From Bifidobacterium coryneforme (lineage in GTDB: Bacteria; Actinomycetota; Actinomycetes; Actinomycetales; Bifidobacteriaceae), in contig NZ_CP007287.1 of NCBI RefSeq assembly GCF_000737865.1, positions 1,434,972-1,498,971 of the forward strand: a DNA stretch of 64,000 nucleotides, given 5' to 3'. The notes beneath the pieces were generated by a model. The model ran no database searches and was not told where the DNA came from. It worked only from the letters and a program-made list of their open reading frames with translations. Below, piece after piece: positions 35,711 through 44,675 of the stretch (position 1 is its first letter; each line of letters starts with the position of its first letter). Position numbers and translations under genes: made by a program.

Positions 35711-37057
35711 GATTTTCATCTCTCCAGGGCACACGGCCCTTCCGATCGGACAGACAACCAACTGGCCGTTCGACGGCGCCTCCATACGGTACGCCGATTG
35801 GGCGCCTCATTTTGCCTGGGTCTGGCGGTCTTTTCCCTCCTGCAGATATTGATGGGCCTGATGGGACACCGGGAGATTCTTGTTGCGGCCTCTGACATAG
35901 CCCGCGGCGATATAATCACCACATCCATGGTCTCGACCAGAACCATGACCGGCTCCTACGATCTGCCCGGCTCTTTTTCCTCACCCGACCAGGTCCTGGG
36001 CCAAATCACCCGGGTATCCGTCACCCGAGACCGCCCACTTCTGGATGTTATGGTCGCCGGCCGTCATCCGGAACCACCCGGGACGACCTCCGTAAGCCTC
36101 CACCTGTCCAGCAGCACCGACTCCCTGGACCCGGGCGACCAGGTCAAGCTGCTGGCTCCCCACGGTTGTCGGCCACAGGAAGCAGTCCCTTCGAATCTTG
36201 TCGTCCACCCCACTTCGGCAACCGACGACTCCGGCTCTGACGGGCCATGCGTCCTATCACAGCAGGCACTGATTCTCGACCTCCCCCCGAAGCCCAAGAC
36301 CTCATCAACCACCGGCCCGGACACCTCCACGCCCAAGCAGGAGGCTCGCCTTGTCACCATGGCGATGGAACCCGATGATGCTGTGAGGGTCCTCTCCATG
36401 GACCCGGACACTCCCCTGGTGGCCGTCCGCCTGAAGAGCGGGGCCGGTATCGAGGGTCCCGGTCCGACACCCTCCGAAGACAATAAGCACCATCCCGAGG
36501 CCATGACACCGATAATGAAAACAGGAATCCAGACATGTGCCTTGAGCACAGTGAAGGATAGGGAGGAAAGTCATGGACTCAATCAATCATTTCGCAGTCA
36601 AGGAGACCACACAGGCGGCCAGGAAAATCTCCGAGGTCAGCAACAAGGGCGTGGTGGGAGAGTTCAAGCAGTTCATCTCCCGGGGGTCGATGATCGACAT
36701 GGCGGTCGGTGTGGTCATGGGCTCCGCCGTTACCACCATCGTCAACTCCATCGTCAACAACCTGATCAGCCCCTTGATCGCCATGATCTTCGGCAAGCCG
36801 GACCTGTCGGGACTACTGACCATCACCTACCGGAACGCCACCATATCCTTCGGTGCGGTGCTCACGGCCCTGCTGAACTTCTTCCTCATCGCCCTTGCCG
36901 TCTATTTCTGCATCATCCTGCCGATCAACAAGCTGCGGCAGATCAGCAGGGCGGCCTCAGGGGTCAAGGACAAGCCCGGAACCCCCTCCACCGAGGACCA
37001 GACCCTCCAGCTCCTGCAGCAGATTGCCGCCGACATCCGCGCAACCCGGACGGATGA
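35705..37057 (+). CDS. SAF-domain membrane protein whose frame runs on into mscL
   Basis: The first about 285 residues look like a real protein: a basic N-terminus, one membrane segment (ASFCLGLAVFSLLQILMGLMG, about 36-56), then a SAF/CpaB-like domain (VLVAASDIARGDIITTSMVSTRTM...) and a Ser/Pro-rich stretch closing with a second conserved piece (MAMEPDDAVRVLSMDPDTPLVAVRLKSGAG). SAF proteins of this shape resemble pilus-assembly CpaB/RcpC. After about residue 289 the frame overlaps mscL out of frame and becomes Arg/His/Gln-rich, unlike protein; a stop was probably lost by an indel near 36450-36560, since both other frames have stops at 36543-36545 and 36559-36561. The start has no clear Shine-Dalgarno and lies in a hairpin. 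Confidence 0.7.
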   Translation: MADFHLSRAHGPSDRTDNQLAVRRRLHTVRRLGASFCLGLAVFSLLQILMGLMGHREILVAASDIARGDIITTSMVSTRTMTGSYDLPGSFSSPDQVLGQITRVSVTRDRPLLDVMVAGRHPEPPGTTSVSLHLSSSTDSLDPGDQVKLLAPHGCRPQEAVPSNLVVHPTSATDDSGSDGPCVLSQQALILDLPPKPKTSSTTGPDTSTPKQEARLVTMAMEPDDAVRVLSMDPDTPLVAVRLKSGAGIEGPGPTPSEDNKHHPEAMTPIMKTGIQTCALSTVKDREESHGLNQSFRSQGDHTGGQENLRGQQQGRGGRVQAVHLPGVDDRHGGRCGHGLRRYHHRQLHRQQPDQPLDRHDLRQAGPVGTTDHHLPERHHILRCGAHGPAELLPHRPCRLFLHHPADQQAAADQQGGLRGQGQARNPLHRGPDPPAPAADCRRHPRNPDG

Positions 37058-37103
37058 AAACCAGGGTGAGCATGCCGCAGAGCGTCCCGAATCCAGCCGG
37101 TGA
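36573..37103 (+). CDS. mscL: Large-conductance mechanosensitive channel MscL
   Basis: The 176-residue protein has the MscL core: GEFKQFISRGSMIDMAVGVVMGSAVTTIVNSIVNNLISPLI (amphipathic N-helix and pore-lining TM1), then FGAVLTALLNFFLIALAVYFCIILPINKL (TM2), and a C-terminal helix TLQLLQQIAADIRA. It forms a homopentamer that opens under membrane tension and releases solutes on osmotic downshock. The N-terminal 25 residues and C-terminal tail are longer than in E. coli. GGGAGGAAAG precedes the ATG. Nearly the whole gene is overlapped, in another frame, by the open frame of the SAF gene. Confidence 0.95.
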   Translation: MDSINHFAVKETTQAARKISEVSNKGVVGEFKQFISRGSMIDMAVGVVMGSAVTTIVNSIVNNLISPLIAMIFGKPDLSGLLTITYRNATISFGAVLTALLNFFLIALAVYFCIILPINKLRQISRAASGVKDKPGTPSTEDQTLQLLQQIAADIRATRTDENQGEHAAERPESSR

Positions 37104-37178
37104 ATTTCAAACAGGCTGGAATCATGGCAAGGTGAGCCCCGAGGGGAACGCTCCCGACGGGGGCCGGATTTCAAAAAG

Positions 37179-37221
37179 AGTCCCTGCCTGCAACCAGAAC
37201 AACCGGTTGCGGGCAGGGACT
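37179..37221. terminator. Bidirectional terminator between mscL and the FHA operon
   Basis: A 17-bp perfect inverted repeat (37179-37195 with 37205-37221, 9-nt loop) lies between convergent genes. The minus-strand side is followed by CTTTTTG, so it ends the FHA/helicase-like operon well; the plus side has only TTT. Confidence 0.85.
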
Positions 37222-37286
37222 TTCAGTACTCAAACGGACTCCCGGTCCGGAGAGCGCCCGCAGACAAAGATTCGGCCATCCGATGC

Positions 37287-37490
37287 TCAGTCCTTGCCCT
37301 CAGCCGGGAAGAGACCCCAATGGGGAGGAAGCTCGTCCAGGATGCGACGGTCATCCTCGCTCCGTCGATCCTCTTCGGTCTGCCTATCCGTGGAATCCAT
37401 GAAGGTGCTGTCGGCATCGAACCGTTCCGTCCCCGTGCGCACCACACGACGGTGTCGGCGGGGACGACCAGGACTTTCCGCTTCCACCAT
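37287..37490 (-). CDS. Small hypothetical protein coupled to the helicase-like gene
   Basis: The 67-residue, highly charged product ends DRRILDELPPHWGLFPAEGKD; a PPHWG-type tail is seen in small actinobacterial proteins of unknown role. Its ATG shares one base with the stop of the upstream gene (TGATG), which indicates translational coupling, and a strong terminator follows. No motif gives a function. Acceptance as a gene rests on this coupling and on the tail. Confidence 0.6.
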   Translation of the reverse strand: MVEAESPGRPRRHRRVVRTGTERFDADSTFMDSTDRQTEEDRRSEDDRRILDELPPHWGLFPAEGKD

Positions 37491-40400
37491 CAGTGGGCCT
37501 GCTGGTAGATATCCGCCAGGCGGGCAACGATACGGTCGGCTTCCTTATCCGGATTGACGAAGGTCGAGACGCTCCAGACGGTCATGACGGACCAACCCAG
37601 CCTTTGCAGGTCCTCCGTGTTGAAGCGATGGCGCTCACGGGTGGACTGGGTATGCATGAATTCGACATTATCGGTCAGGACGGCCAGGGCGTAGGGCTTG
37701 TCCTTGAGACCAACCACCAGCGGAATCCTGGGGGAATCCTCATATCCGTAGTCGACCGCAACATCCAATCCACGCGAGCGCAGACGCTGGGCCAGGTCGC
37801 GGAAGAGGACGTTGGTCGATTCGGATGCCGAACCCGGCTGGGGTTCTTCATCACCCAGGCCCTCAACCCAGGCCAGGAGCTCCTTCAGGAGCTTGGGGCC
37901 AGGCTGGTGGAGACGATCGTCCTCCAGGTCCTGGGATTCGAACGCAGTGATGATATCCAGGTCACGGTCGGCCAAGGCCAGAGCATCCAGGAGCATTCCG
38001 CTGCCGCCGTCACCCTCCAGCTCGCCGAATTGCTGCAGGAGACGACCATGGGAGGTCTTGGCAAAGCCCAGGGTCAGCACCACATCCGTGGCCTTGGCCC
38101 CGCATACCTCATCGATACCGATGATGCGTACATGTCGGAGGAACTTGCCGAAAGCCTGATCTTTGGCGGCCGCGGCCTTCAACTCGGCCCCCAACCTGGA
38201 ACGGTGGTTGGAGGAGAGGGTCACGACAGTCAGGATGTATGAGGCAGGCACGATGGAGAAGGAGGCCGCCCGCTGCCGGAGGAGGTCCACAACGGCCATC
38301 ACCTCCTGCTGGTTGGACTCGACCAGGCCGGTCGCCATGACAGGCACACCGGTACCTTCGACCCTGGTCAGCCTGACCCTTCCGCAGGATCGTTCACAAG
38401 GCAGCGAAGCGGGAAGGGTCCCATACCCATGCTCCTGGAGGAAGCCGGACAGGATCGGGCTGCGCCTGGACGGGCGGGCGGGGGCCTGGACCGGAACCAG
38501 CTGGTCGACCAGCTGGAGGAGACCCTCCGAGGTAATGGTCGGACGATGGGCGATGACCGCCACCTGTCCGGCCCTGGCCAGGACGGTCAGGACCTGGATG
38601 GATGGCATATGGGCCCCGGCATCGATGATGACCGTATCGGCCAGCTGAGTCGGATTGGTCCGGGTGGCCAGGGTTGCAGGGGTGGCGATGATGATGGGCT
38701 TTGTAGCTGCCAGAATGCCGGGATGCGCCTGCTGGAAAGCCGAGAGGGATGCACCGGGGTTCCCGGCCAGCATGGTATGGAACTGGTTGGCCTCCTGGGT
38801 GCGGGAGAAGAGCAGCTCCGAAAGACGCTTCTCGCTCTCCTGGGCCACCATGGGTCCAACACTGGCCACGTGCTGTGCATCAACCTGGTTGAAACGCTCG
38901 GCGGCATTGGACAGGGCCGAGCCATCCTGGTTGGAGATGATCTGGGAGGAGTGCATGATGTCATCGAAGACCGTGGTCCACCAGGCCAGCCCCAGCTCTC
39001 CTCGGACGGCCTCGCGCTCCACCTGCCGGGTGCGGAGGTCCTGAACAAGGTCCTCCAGCCCAACAGCCTTGAACTCCCCTTCCAGGGAGCAACGCTCCGG
39101 CAGGGTATCCAGGGACAGGTGGTCATCAAAGAGGGCCTTGAGCCTCTCCTCCACCTTGTTGAATTCCATGATTTCCAGGTCGCCGCCGCTGGGCGTGGTG
39201 GTCAGGACCGTATCCAGGGCCGTCATGTCTTGGATCAGGGCATCCTGGGTGTCGATTATCGTATCCAGCTTGGGCGGAAGAACGGGCCAGCCGCCATGGG
39301 GGACAAAGGTGCGCCATTGGTCGGCCTGCTTGGCCACCACCTGAAGTGCCGCATGCAGGTCTTCGGCCTGGGCACCCGGCCTGAGCAGGCTCTTGGCCTC
39401 CTTGACCAGTCGACGGCGTTCCCAGAAGCCAAGATTGGTTCCGTTGGCCTTTCGGTCGGCCTTGGACTTGGTGGCCTCGATCATGGCCGGAATATCACGC
39501 TCGAAAATGGCCGGCTGGAACACGTCGAGGACCCGACGCAGGTTCTTCAGGACAACCACCTGCTTCCCCCAGTCACGAACAGTGGCAGGCACCGGGAAAC
39601 CGCAGGTCTCCACGGTGGACTTGACCTGCTCCCGGGTGGCGGGCAGAAGCCGTTGAAGGAGGCGGACGACCCTGGCATAGGCGTCCACGGCCTCATTCTC
39701 GCTGGTCAGGGTGGCCCCGAACCAGGGGGTGTCGTCGGGTCCGATGGTGAATTCACCCAGCTGAGCCGCGCGCTCCAACTTCTCGGCCCAGACATCCATC
39801 TGCGCCTGGAGGGAGTGGGCCGTAGCCGCACTCAGGCGGACCCTGGTCACGGGGTGGGAGGGAAGGTTGGCAATCTGGGCAAGGTTCTGGATGGTCTGGT
39901 AGGCCGAGACTCCCCAACCCGTGTCCACACCGTGCAGGTCGCCCAGGTACCGGGTGAGCCGGGTACGCACGCCCACCAACTCGTCGGCCACCTGGTCGAA
40001 GTGCTCGGTCGCCTTACCGGGCTTGAAGCCCACAGCATCAATCAGACGTCGATCCAGGGCTTGACTGAACTGACCGTCGGTCATATCAAGGACCATATCA
40101 GCCATGCCGTTGGCCTCAAGCCGGTGCTGGAACCGACGCTTCTGCTCAACCACACAGGGCACGTAGAGAACCGTCCGCCCCGCCGCGACACAGCGGGCTG
40201 CGATGGCCAGAGCATCTTCCGCGCTCTCCCGACCGGTCTGTTCATCCAGGAGGACGCTGTGGCCCGAGCCAACCAGTTGGGCGGCATACCTGACCTGGTT
40301 ATCAACGTCTCCGGCCTCGAATTCACTGTGCGGGTCGGCATCGAAAGGACTGTACTCAGGTACGGACTCGCCCCTGAGCCTGGCAGAGGCCTCCTGGTCT

Positions 40401-41197
40401 CCCGCCATGGCATCCAGCAGATCATTGCCGGTCGGCCCGGCCTCCATCCTGTCCAGGATGGTCAGGCTCTCCCCCAGCAGCTGGGCGGAGGGCTCGATGT
40501 AGCATCCAAGAACGATTTTCCGTTCAATCGTAAAGTCGTTGATCTTGGGGGCAATCAGCTCGGTCATGTCCTTGAAGAGGGACGAGGTCTCTGGGGTGCC
40601 ACCTTCGTAGTGCGAGGCGGAGAAGAGCCTGGAGGTGTCCAGATTGACCCCCCTCTCCCGCATGGCGGAGATAAAGACCGGATTCAGGTCGACCTTTCCC
40701 GTGAAGCGGATGGAGGCCCGGGATGCCCCTTCCCGCCCTTCCTCGATGCAGACCGGGTAAAGGAGGACGGGCATGGCCTTGCCCTGCCAGGCTGCCACAC
40801 CCACCACCAGGGAGAGCTGGGCGCAACCGCTTATACGCTCTTTTGCCGCCTGGTCGTCGAGTACCCGCTCCAGACGTCGATGGGCGGCGCGAAGCATCCC
40901 CCTGTCCCTGAAGAGGGCATTCAGGTGCACCTGCCCGCTGGCGAACAGCTGGGCGATTCCCGAGGGATGGGCATGGGTCAGATCCATTTGTGCAGCCAGT
41001 TGCCCAATGTTCTCCAGGGGGGTGACACCGGCCTGGTTCTGGTAGTCCTGCCTCCACGACCGGATGCGGTCCAAGGCAGACATGCCGGCCTCTTCCCGCT
41101 CGGGTTCATGGTCGGACCCATTTCGATCTTCCTGGCTCATTCCCACGCTTCCCTGCTCTTCGGCCATCTCGTCACTGTTCACTATCTGTTCGCTCAT
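37490..41197 (-). CDS. Large UPF1-like helicase homologue with degenerate motifs and a Vsr-like C-terminal domain
   Basis: The 1235-residue soluble protein resembles DUF4011/SF1-type helicases of actinobacteria in outline. An N-terminal domain (about 50-300) is followed by a region where Walker A should be (HSVLLDEQTGRESAEDALA), which has no GxxGxGK[ST]. The Walker B position reads VIIDAGAHMPS instead of DEAS, and late motifs (GGSGMLLDALALADRDLDII) lack the arginine finger pattern. The C-terminus (about 1140-1230) looks like a Vsr/DUF3320 nuclease (ERHRFNTEDLQRLGWSVMTVWSV) but seems to miss acidic residues. It may be a non-catalytic scaffold. It starts 8 bp after the FHA gene stop; a 41221 start is an alternative. 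Confidence 0.65.
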   Translation of the reverse strand: MSEQIVNSDEMAEEQGSVGMSQEDRNGSDHEPEREEAGMSALDRIRSWRQDYQNQAGVTPLENIGQLAAQMDLTHAHPSGIAQLFASGQVHLNALFRDRGMLRAAHRRLERVLDDQAAKERISGCAQLSLVVGVAAWQGKAMPVLLYPVCIEEGREGASRASIRFTGKVDLNPVFISAMRERGVNLDTSRLFSASHYEGGTPETSSLFKDMTELIAPKINDFTIERKIVLGCYIEPSAQLLGESLTILDRMEAGPTGNDLLDAMAGDQEASARLRGESVPEYSPFDADPHSEFEAGDVDNQVRYAAQLVGSGHSVLLDEQTGRESAEDALAIAARCVAAGRTVLYVPCVVEQKRRFQHRLEANGMADMVLDMTDGQFSQALDRRLIDAVGFKPGKATEHFDQVADELVGVRTRLTRYLGDLHGVDTGWGVSAYQTIQNLAQIANLPSHPVTRVRLSAATAHSLQAQMDVWAEKLERAAQLGEFTIGPDDTPWFGATLTSENEAVDAYARVVRLLQRLLPATREQVKSTVETCGFPVPATVRDWGKQVVVLKNLRRVLDVFQPAIFERDIPAMIEATKSKADRKANGTNLGFWERRRLVKEAKSLLRPGAQAEDLHAALQVVAKQADQWRTFVPHGGWPVLPPKLDTIIDTQDALIQDMTALDTVLTTTPSGGDLEIMEFNKVEERLKALFDDHLSLDTLPERCSLEGEFKAVGLEDLVQDLRTRQVEREAVRGELGLAWWTTVFDDIMHSSQIISNQDGSALSNAAERFNQVDAQHVASVGPMVAQESEKRLSELLFSRTQEANQFHTMLAGNPGASLSAFQQAHPGILAATKPIIIATPATLATRTNPTQLADTVIIDAGAHMPSIQVLTVLARAGQVAVIAHRPTITSEGLLQLVDQLVPVQAPARPSRRSPILSGFLQEHGYGTLPASLPCERSCGRVRLTRVEGTGVPVMATGLVESNQQEVMAVVDLLRQRAASFSIVPASYILTVVTLSSNHRSRLGAELKAAAAKDQAFGKFLRHVRIIGIDEVCGAKATDVVLTLGFAKTSHGRLLQQFGELEGDGGSGMLLDALALADRDLDIITAFESQDLEDDRLHQPGPKLLKELLAWVEGLGDEEPQPGSASESTNVLFRDLAQRLRSRGLDVAVDYGYEDSPRIPLVVGLKDKPYALAVLTDNVEFMHTQSTRERHRFNTEDLQRLGWSVMTVWSVSTFVNPDKEADRIVARLADIYQQAH

Positions 41198-41204
41198 TCC
41201 TGAC

Positions 41205-42764
41205 TCACTTCCCGATGGCATTCAGATACTCGCGATAGCCCTCATTGGCCTGAAGGGCCTCATCGATATCCTCGTTGCCCTGGGCGGACAACCAGGCGTA
41301 AAGGTCATCATAAAGGGCAGGATTCATGGCCAGGAAGGGCAGCAGCTGGGTGTGTTTGGCCATCTCGAACTGGAGGGCGAAATCCGAGGTGCGCTTGGCG
41401 TCGTCCGAACTCATCCCATCCACTTCGATGACTTCCTCCTGATTGCCATACTCCCCCTTGGCAACCCGATCAAAGACGGAACCCGGCTCGAATGCAGGCC
41501 GGTAGGTCTGCTCAGCATCTGCCGAACTGACCTCAATCTCCTGGCGTTCCCCGGCCATTTCCTGTTCCTGCTGGGCCATACGGGCCAGTTCGACTGCGCC
41601 GAGTGGCTGGAAGGCCCCCTCCTGTGTGGGCTGCTGGACTGGGGCTTCAGGCTGTACCTGGGTGGGGTGCTGCTGAGGCTGGGTAGCCGGCTGCATCCCG
41701 GCTTGGGTCTGGGCTTGCAACGGCTGCTGGGACTGAGGTTGAGCATGAGGCTGGGCTTGGACCTGAGCCTGAGGCTGGACCTGAGGCTGAGACTGGCCTT
41801 CTGCCTGCGACTGGGGCATGGCACCTGCATACGGCCGAACCTGCGGCTGACCCTGCTCAGCCGGAGCAGGAGTACCTGCCTCGCCTGCCTGGGCGTTTCT
41901 GGCATCGTCGAACAGATTGCGCTGGACCGGGGGCTTTCCTTCCTGTCCTCCGGGTTGGGCCAGGACCGGCAGACCGTCCACCTGCTGATTGCCTTGTGCG
42001 GATCGGGCGGGCACCTGCTGCCGTTCAGACGGTTCGGGCAGGCTTTGGGCCGGTGGCTGCTGTCGGGCCTGGGGCTGGGGTTCAACACCGGGCTGAGGCT
42101 GTGATGGAACTCCTGCAGACTGTCCACCTTGTGCTGGCGCCTGGTTGCCCTGAGGAGGAATCTGCGACTGGGTGGCTGCGGCATCACCTGCACCCAAGGC
42201 CATGTCATGCAGGGCACTGACCCGGTTCCGGACCCCGTCGGCACGGAAAATACCCGTCGGTTCGCCCGCCCTCATGTCAAGGATGTCGTCCACCGACATA
42301 CCGGAGGCATCCGGTTCCACTGGTTCCCTCCGCTCATTCGCGTAGGAGAAGAGATCAGGCACCTGGCGGGCCTGGCTGTCCTCCGCCCGGACCTGTGCCT
42401 CGACCTGAACGAAGTCCACCGGCACATCCCCGAACTGGAAACGCACGGAAGATCCCGGCAGAAGGAAGTCGGCCTGGCTGGGCAGCCGGACCAGGGAACC
42501 ATCGCCCTGAACCAGATAGGAGCCATTGGTGGATCCCATGTCACGCAGGACAGCGGAACCATCCTTGCCATAGGTGAAGACGGCATGGCGTTTGGACATG
42601 GACTTGGTCCCATCGGGAACCTCAAGGCGTCGTCTGCCATCATCGCCGAGAGGCCTCAGGGGCTTACGCCCAATCTCCAAGCTCTGACCGGGTTCCAGTC
42701 TGGTCTCTTCGACCCCATTGACCTTAATCATCCACTCCAGCTTTGGTCTCTGACCGTCACTCAC
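41205..42764 (-). CDS. FHA-domain protein with a Gln/Pro-rich linker
   Basis: The 519-residue protein has an N-terminal forkhead-associated domain (about 10-110): LEIGRKPLRPLG, SMSKRHAVFTY, DMGSTNGSYLV, which binds phosphothreonine peptides. The central about 200 residues are Gln/Pro/Ala-rich (repeated P-Q-x-Q units) and disordered. The C-terminal 60 residues form a compact acidic helical domain (FEMAKHTQLLPFLAMNPALYDDLYAWLSAQGNEDIDEAL). I chose the GTG at 42764 with GGGAGGT upstream. It heads a three-gene operon with the helicase-like gene and a small protein, and likely brings that partner under Ser/Thr-kinase control. Confidence 0.85.
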   Translation of the reverse strand: MSDGQRPKLEWMIKVNGVEETRLEPGQSLEIGRKPLRPLGDDGRRRLEVPDGTKSMSKRHAVFTYGKDGSAVLRDMGSTNGSYLVQGDGSLVRLPSQADFLLPGSSVRFQFGDVPVDFVQVEAQVRAEDSQARQVPDLFSYANERREPVEPDASGMSVDDILDMRAGEPTGIFRADGVRNRVSALHDMALGAGDAAATQSQIPPQGNQAPAQGGQSAGVPSQPQPGVEPQPQARQQPPAQSLPEPSERQQVPARSAQGNQQVDGLPVLAQPGGQEGKPPVQRNLFDDARNAQAGEAGTPAPAEQGQPQVRPYAGAMPQSQAEGQSQPQVQPQAQVQAQPHAQPQSQQPLQAQTQAGMQPATQPQQHPTQVQPEAPVQQPTQEGAFQPLGAVELARMAQQEQEMAGERQEIEVSSADAEQTYRPAFEPGSVFDRVAKGEYGNQEEVIEVDGMSSDDAKRTSDFALQFEMAKHTQLLPFLAMNPALYDDLYAWLSAQGNEDIDEALQANEGYREYLNAIGK

Positions 42765-42983
42765 GCTATGGACCTCCCAATCTGCAGCCGCCTTCACACA
42801 GTAATAAGGCTATTGTGTCATGAAATCCTGAAATAGGTCCGCCCGCCATATGAATCGACCGATAACCGGCACATCATCCACATCATCGACAGGCCGGGCA
42901 CCCATCCCAGAGCCCCATTACACGAAATCAGGACTTATCCGCAAACGCCGGGGACGCCCTGCGGCAAGGACGATAGAAGTACA

Positions 42984-43027
42984 ATCGGTTCCGGCCGACA
43001 CCCCGAAAGGCGTCGGCCGGAACCGAT
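42984..43027 (-). terminator. Long hairpin downstream of the first GH30 gene
   Basis: A 16-bp perfect inverted repeat (42984-42999 with 43012-43027, 12-nt loop) lies 46 bp after the GH30 stop on the minus strand. The T run is weak (TTGT), but position and stem strength favour a terminator. Confidence 0.65.
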
Positions 43028-43072
43028 ACGACCGTGCAGCAGATCACTGCCGGTCAAGAGTGCCGAGTGCCG

Positions 43073-44599
43073 TCAGACATCGGTCTCATCCCTGTCATCC
43101 TCGGGGTGGGGGGTCATGTAGACCTCGAACTCCTCATCATCAGGAACAGTGGAGTCATTGATCCGTTCGCCGGGAACCCGATGGTAGGAAACCGTCCCGT
43201 ATGCCGGGACCTCAACCAGTCGCCATCCGGCCCCCTCCCCATTGATGCCTACCGCCGCCTGAACGGGGGTTCCGGTCGGGTTATAGAGGATGAGACTGAT
43301 TTCTCCACACCCTCGGACGAAGGCCACCGAACCAAGACCACCCCTACGGCCATCAGGGGTATAGGAGGTGGAGGCAACCCTGCGCGCCCCCACCGGCACA
43401 TCCTGGCCATAGTTGCGCAGCATGAAGTACTCCATGTTCCGCTTCACCTTGCCGGTCCCTGAGTCAATCGTGATGACGCCACGGCGGCCTACGGTCTTGG
43501 CCCAACTGGGTAGACCACGCTCGTCCAGGGCCAGGTTCCACAGATCGATCATGCCCACGCCCTGGCGGACCAGGCCCGTGCCGATTTCGCCGAACATGAC
43601 ATGGCTGGCCTCTTCAACGGTCTCATCCAGCATGCAACGACGCTCGCTCATGACGCCCCTCCACTGGGGGAACTGACGGCTTGCGTTGAAGACCCACTTC
43701 GGGAGGCCGGAATAGGTATGAAGGGCGAAGCCGGCAAAACTGAGGGATTCGGTCGGGGTCATGTACTCACTGACAGGCCGGGTGAAGAACCGAAGTCCGT
43801 CATCTCCGAAGAATATCTCGACCTCGGGGAAACTGTGGTCCAGGGCCGGGCGCAGATAGTCAACGCCCCAACGCGTCAGCTCCTCCGGGGTCCAGACGGT
43901 CATGGGCCAGGAGGGATTGTTGGAGGGTTCGTTCTGCATGGTCACGGCTGCAATCGGGATGCCCAAGTCGCGGTAGGCCTGGATGAACCTGACGAAGTAC
44001 TGGGCGTAGACGTAATCGATTTTGTCCTTGTTCCGGTACCCGTTGCCACAGTACTCACCCAGCCGCAACCGGCCCGACCCTTCAAGTCGGTTGCTGGTCT
44101 TCATCCACGCCGGAGCCGTCCAGGGAGAGGCCAGGATACGGATGCCGGGGTTGATGGCCATGATCTCCTGAAGGACCGGTACCACATACTTCATGTCCCT
44201 GGTGGCATCGGGAGAGCCGGGCTCCCCCTCGCCGATGGAGAAGTGATCCAGGGCCGCATCCGTCACCACGCCATCGGGCAGGTCGTCATACGAGTAGTAA
44301 CGCTGGCTCGAAAAGTCACAGGACCCGATGCAGATGCGGAGGGTAGAGAATCCGCCCTGGGCCGGATCGAACATCTCGGTCAGTATCCTGCTGCGCTGAC
44401 CCGCGTCCATACTGGTCATGAACAGGTAGGCACTGGAATCGGTCAGGGCCGCTCCGGCACCCTCCCAAAGCTGATACTGCCGGGTCGGATCAACCTGAAT
44501 CGGGACGGCCTGACCCGGATCTGACACCGTGGCCGGAGAGTCCATTGGCCGACGCCTTTGGGAGAGGTCACCCGATGTGATTGTCCACAGTTCTTTCAT
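43073..44599 (-). CDS. Glycoside hydrolase family 30 enzyme (copy A)
   Basis: The 508-residue protein is a GH30 (beta/alpha)8 barrel with a beta-sandwich side domain. The WEGAGAALTDSSAYL start, SPWTAPAWMK, the acid/base glutamate in MQNEPSNN (Glu224) and the probable nucleophile in GVMSERRCMLDE (Glu319) are visible. GH30 enzymes cut beta-glucosidic, beta-xylosidic or beta-1,6-galactosidic links. There is no signal peptide, so it would act on imported oligosaccharides or glycosides. It follows a closely related copy by 76 bp on the same strand. Substrate is not decidable by eye. Confidence 0.9.
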   Translation of the reverse strand: MKELWTITSGDLSQRRRPMDSPATVSDPGQAVPIQVDPTRQYQLWEGAGAALTDSSAYLFMTSMDAGQRSRILTEMFDPAQGGFSTLRICIGSCDFSSQRYYSYDDLPDGVVTDAALDHFSIGEGEPGSPDATRDMKYVVPVLQEIMAINPGIRILASPWTAPAWMKTSNRLEGSGRLRLGEYCGNGYRNKDKIDYVYAQYFVRFIQAYRDLGIPIAAVTMQNEPSNNPSWPMTVWTPEELTRWGVDYLRPALDHSFPEVEIFFGDDGLRFFTRPVSEYMTPTESLSFAGFALHTYSGLPKWVFNASRQFPQWRGVMSERRCMLDETVEEASHVMFGEIGTGLVRQGVGMIDLWNLALDERGLPSWAKTVGRRGVITIDSGTGKVKRNMEYFMLRNYGQDVPVGARRVASTSYTPDGRRGGLGSVAFVRGCGEISLILYNPTGTPVQAAVGINGEGAGWRLVEVPAYGTVSYHRVPGERINDSTVPDDEEFEVYMTPHPEDDRDETDV

Positions 44600-44675
44600 G
44601 CTTGCCTCGTTTCACGAATTTCCACGACTACCGCCATTGGGGTTTGCCCGGGCCCACCCTGCCGCTCTGTCACGT

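Noticed and set aside
38429-41203. A 924-codon open frame on the plus strand opposite the helicase-like gene
   Set aside because: It lies wholly antisense to a gene with coherent domains, has no recognisable protein sequence, and is a usual by-product of high GC.
41690-41830. Repetitive CTGAGGCTG-like tracts suspected to be a tandem repeat or CRISPR array
   Set aside because: They encode the Pro/Gln-rich linker of the FHA protein and have no regular repeat-spacer structure.
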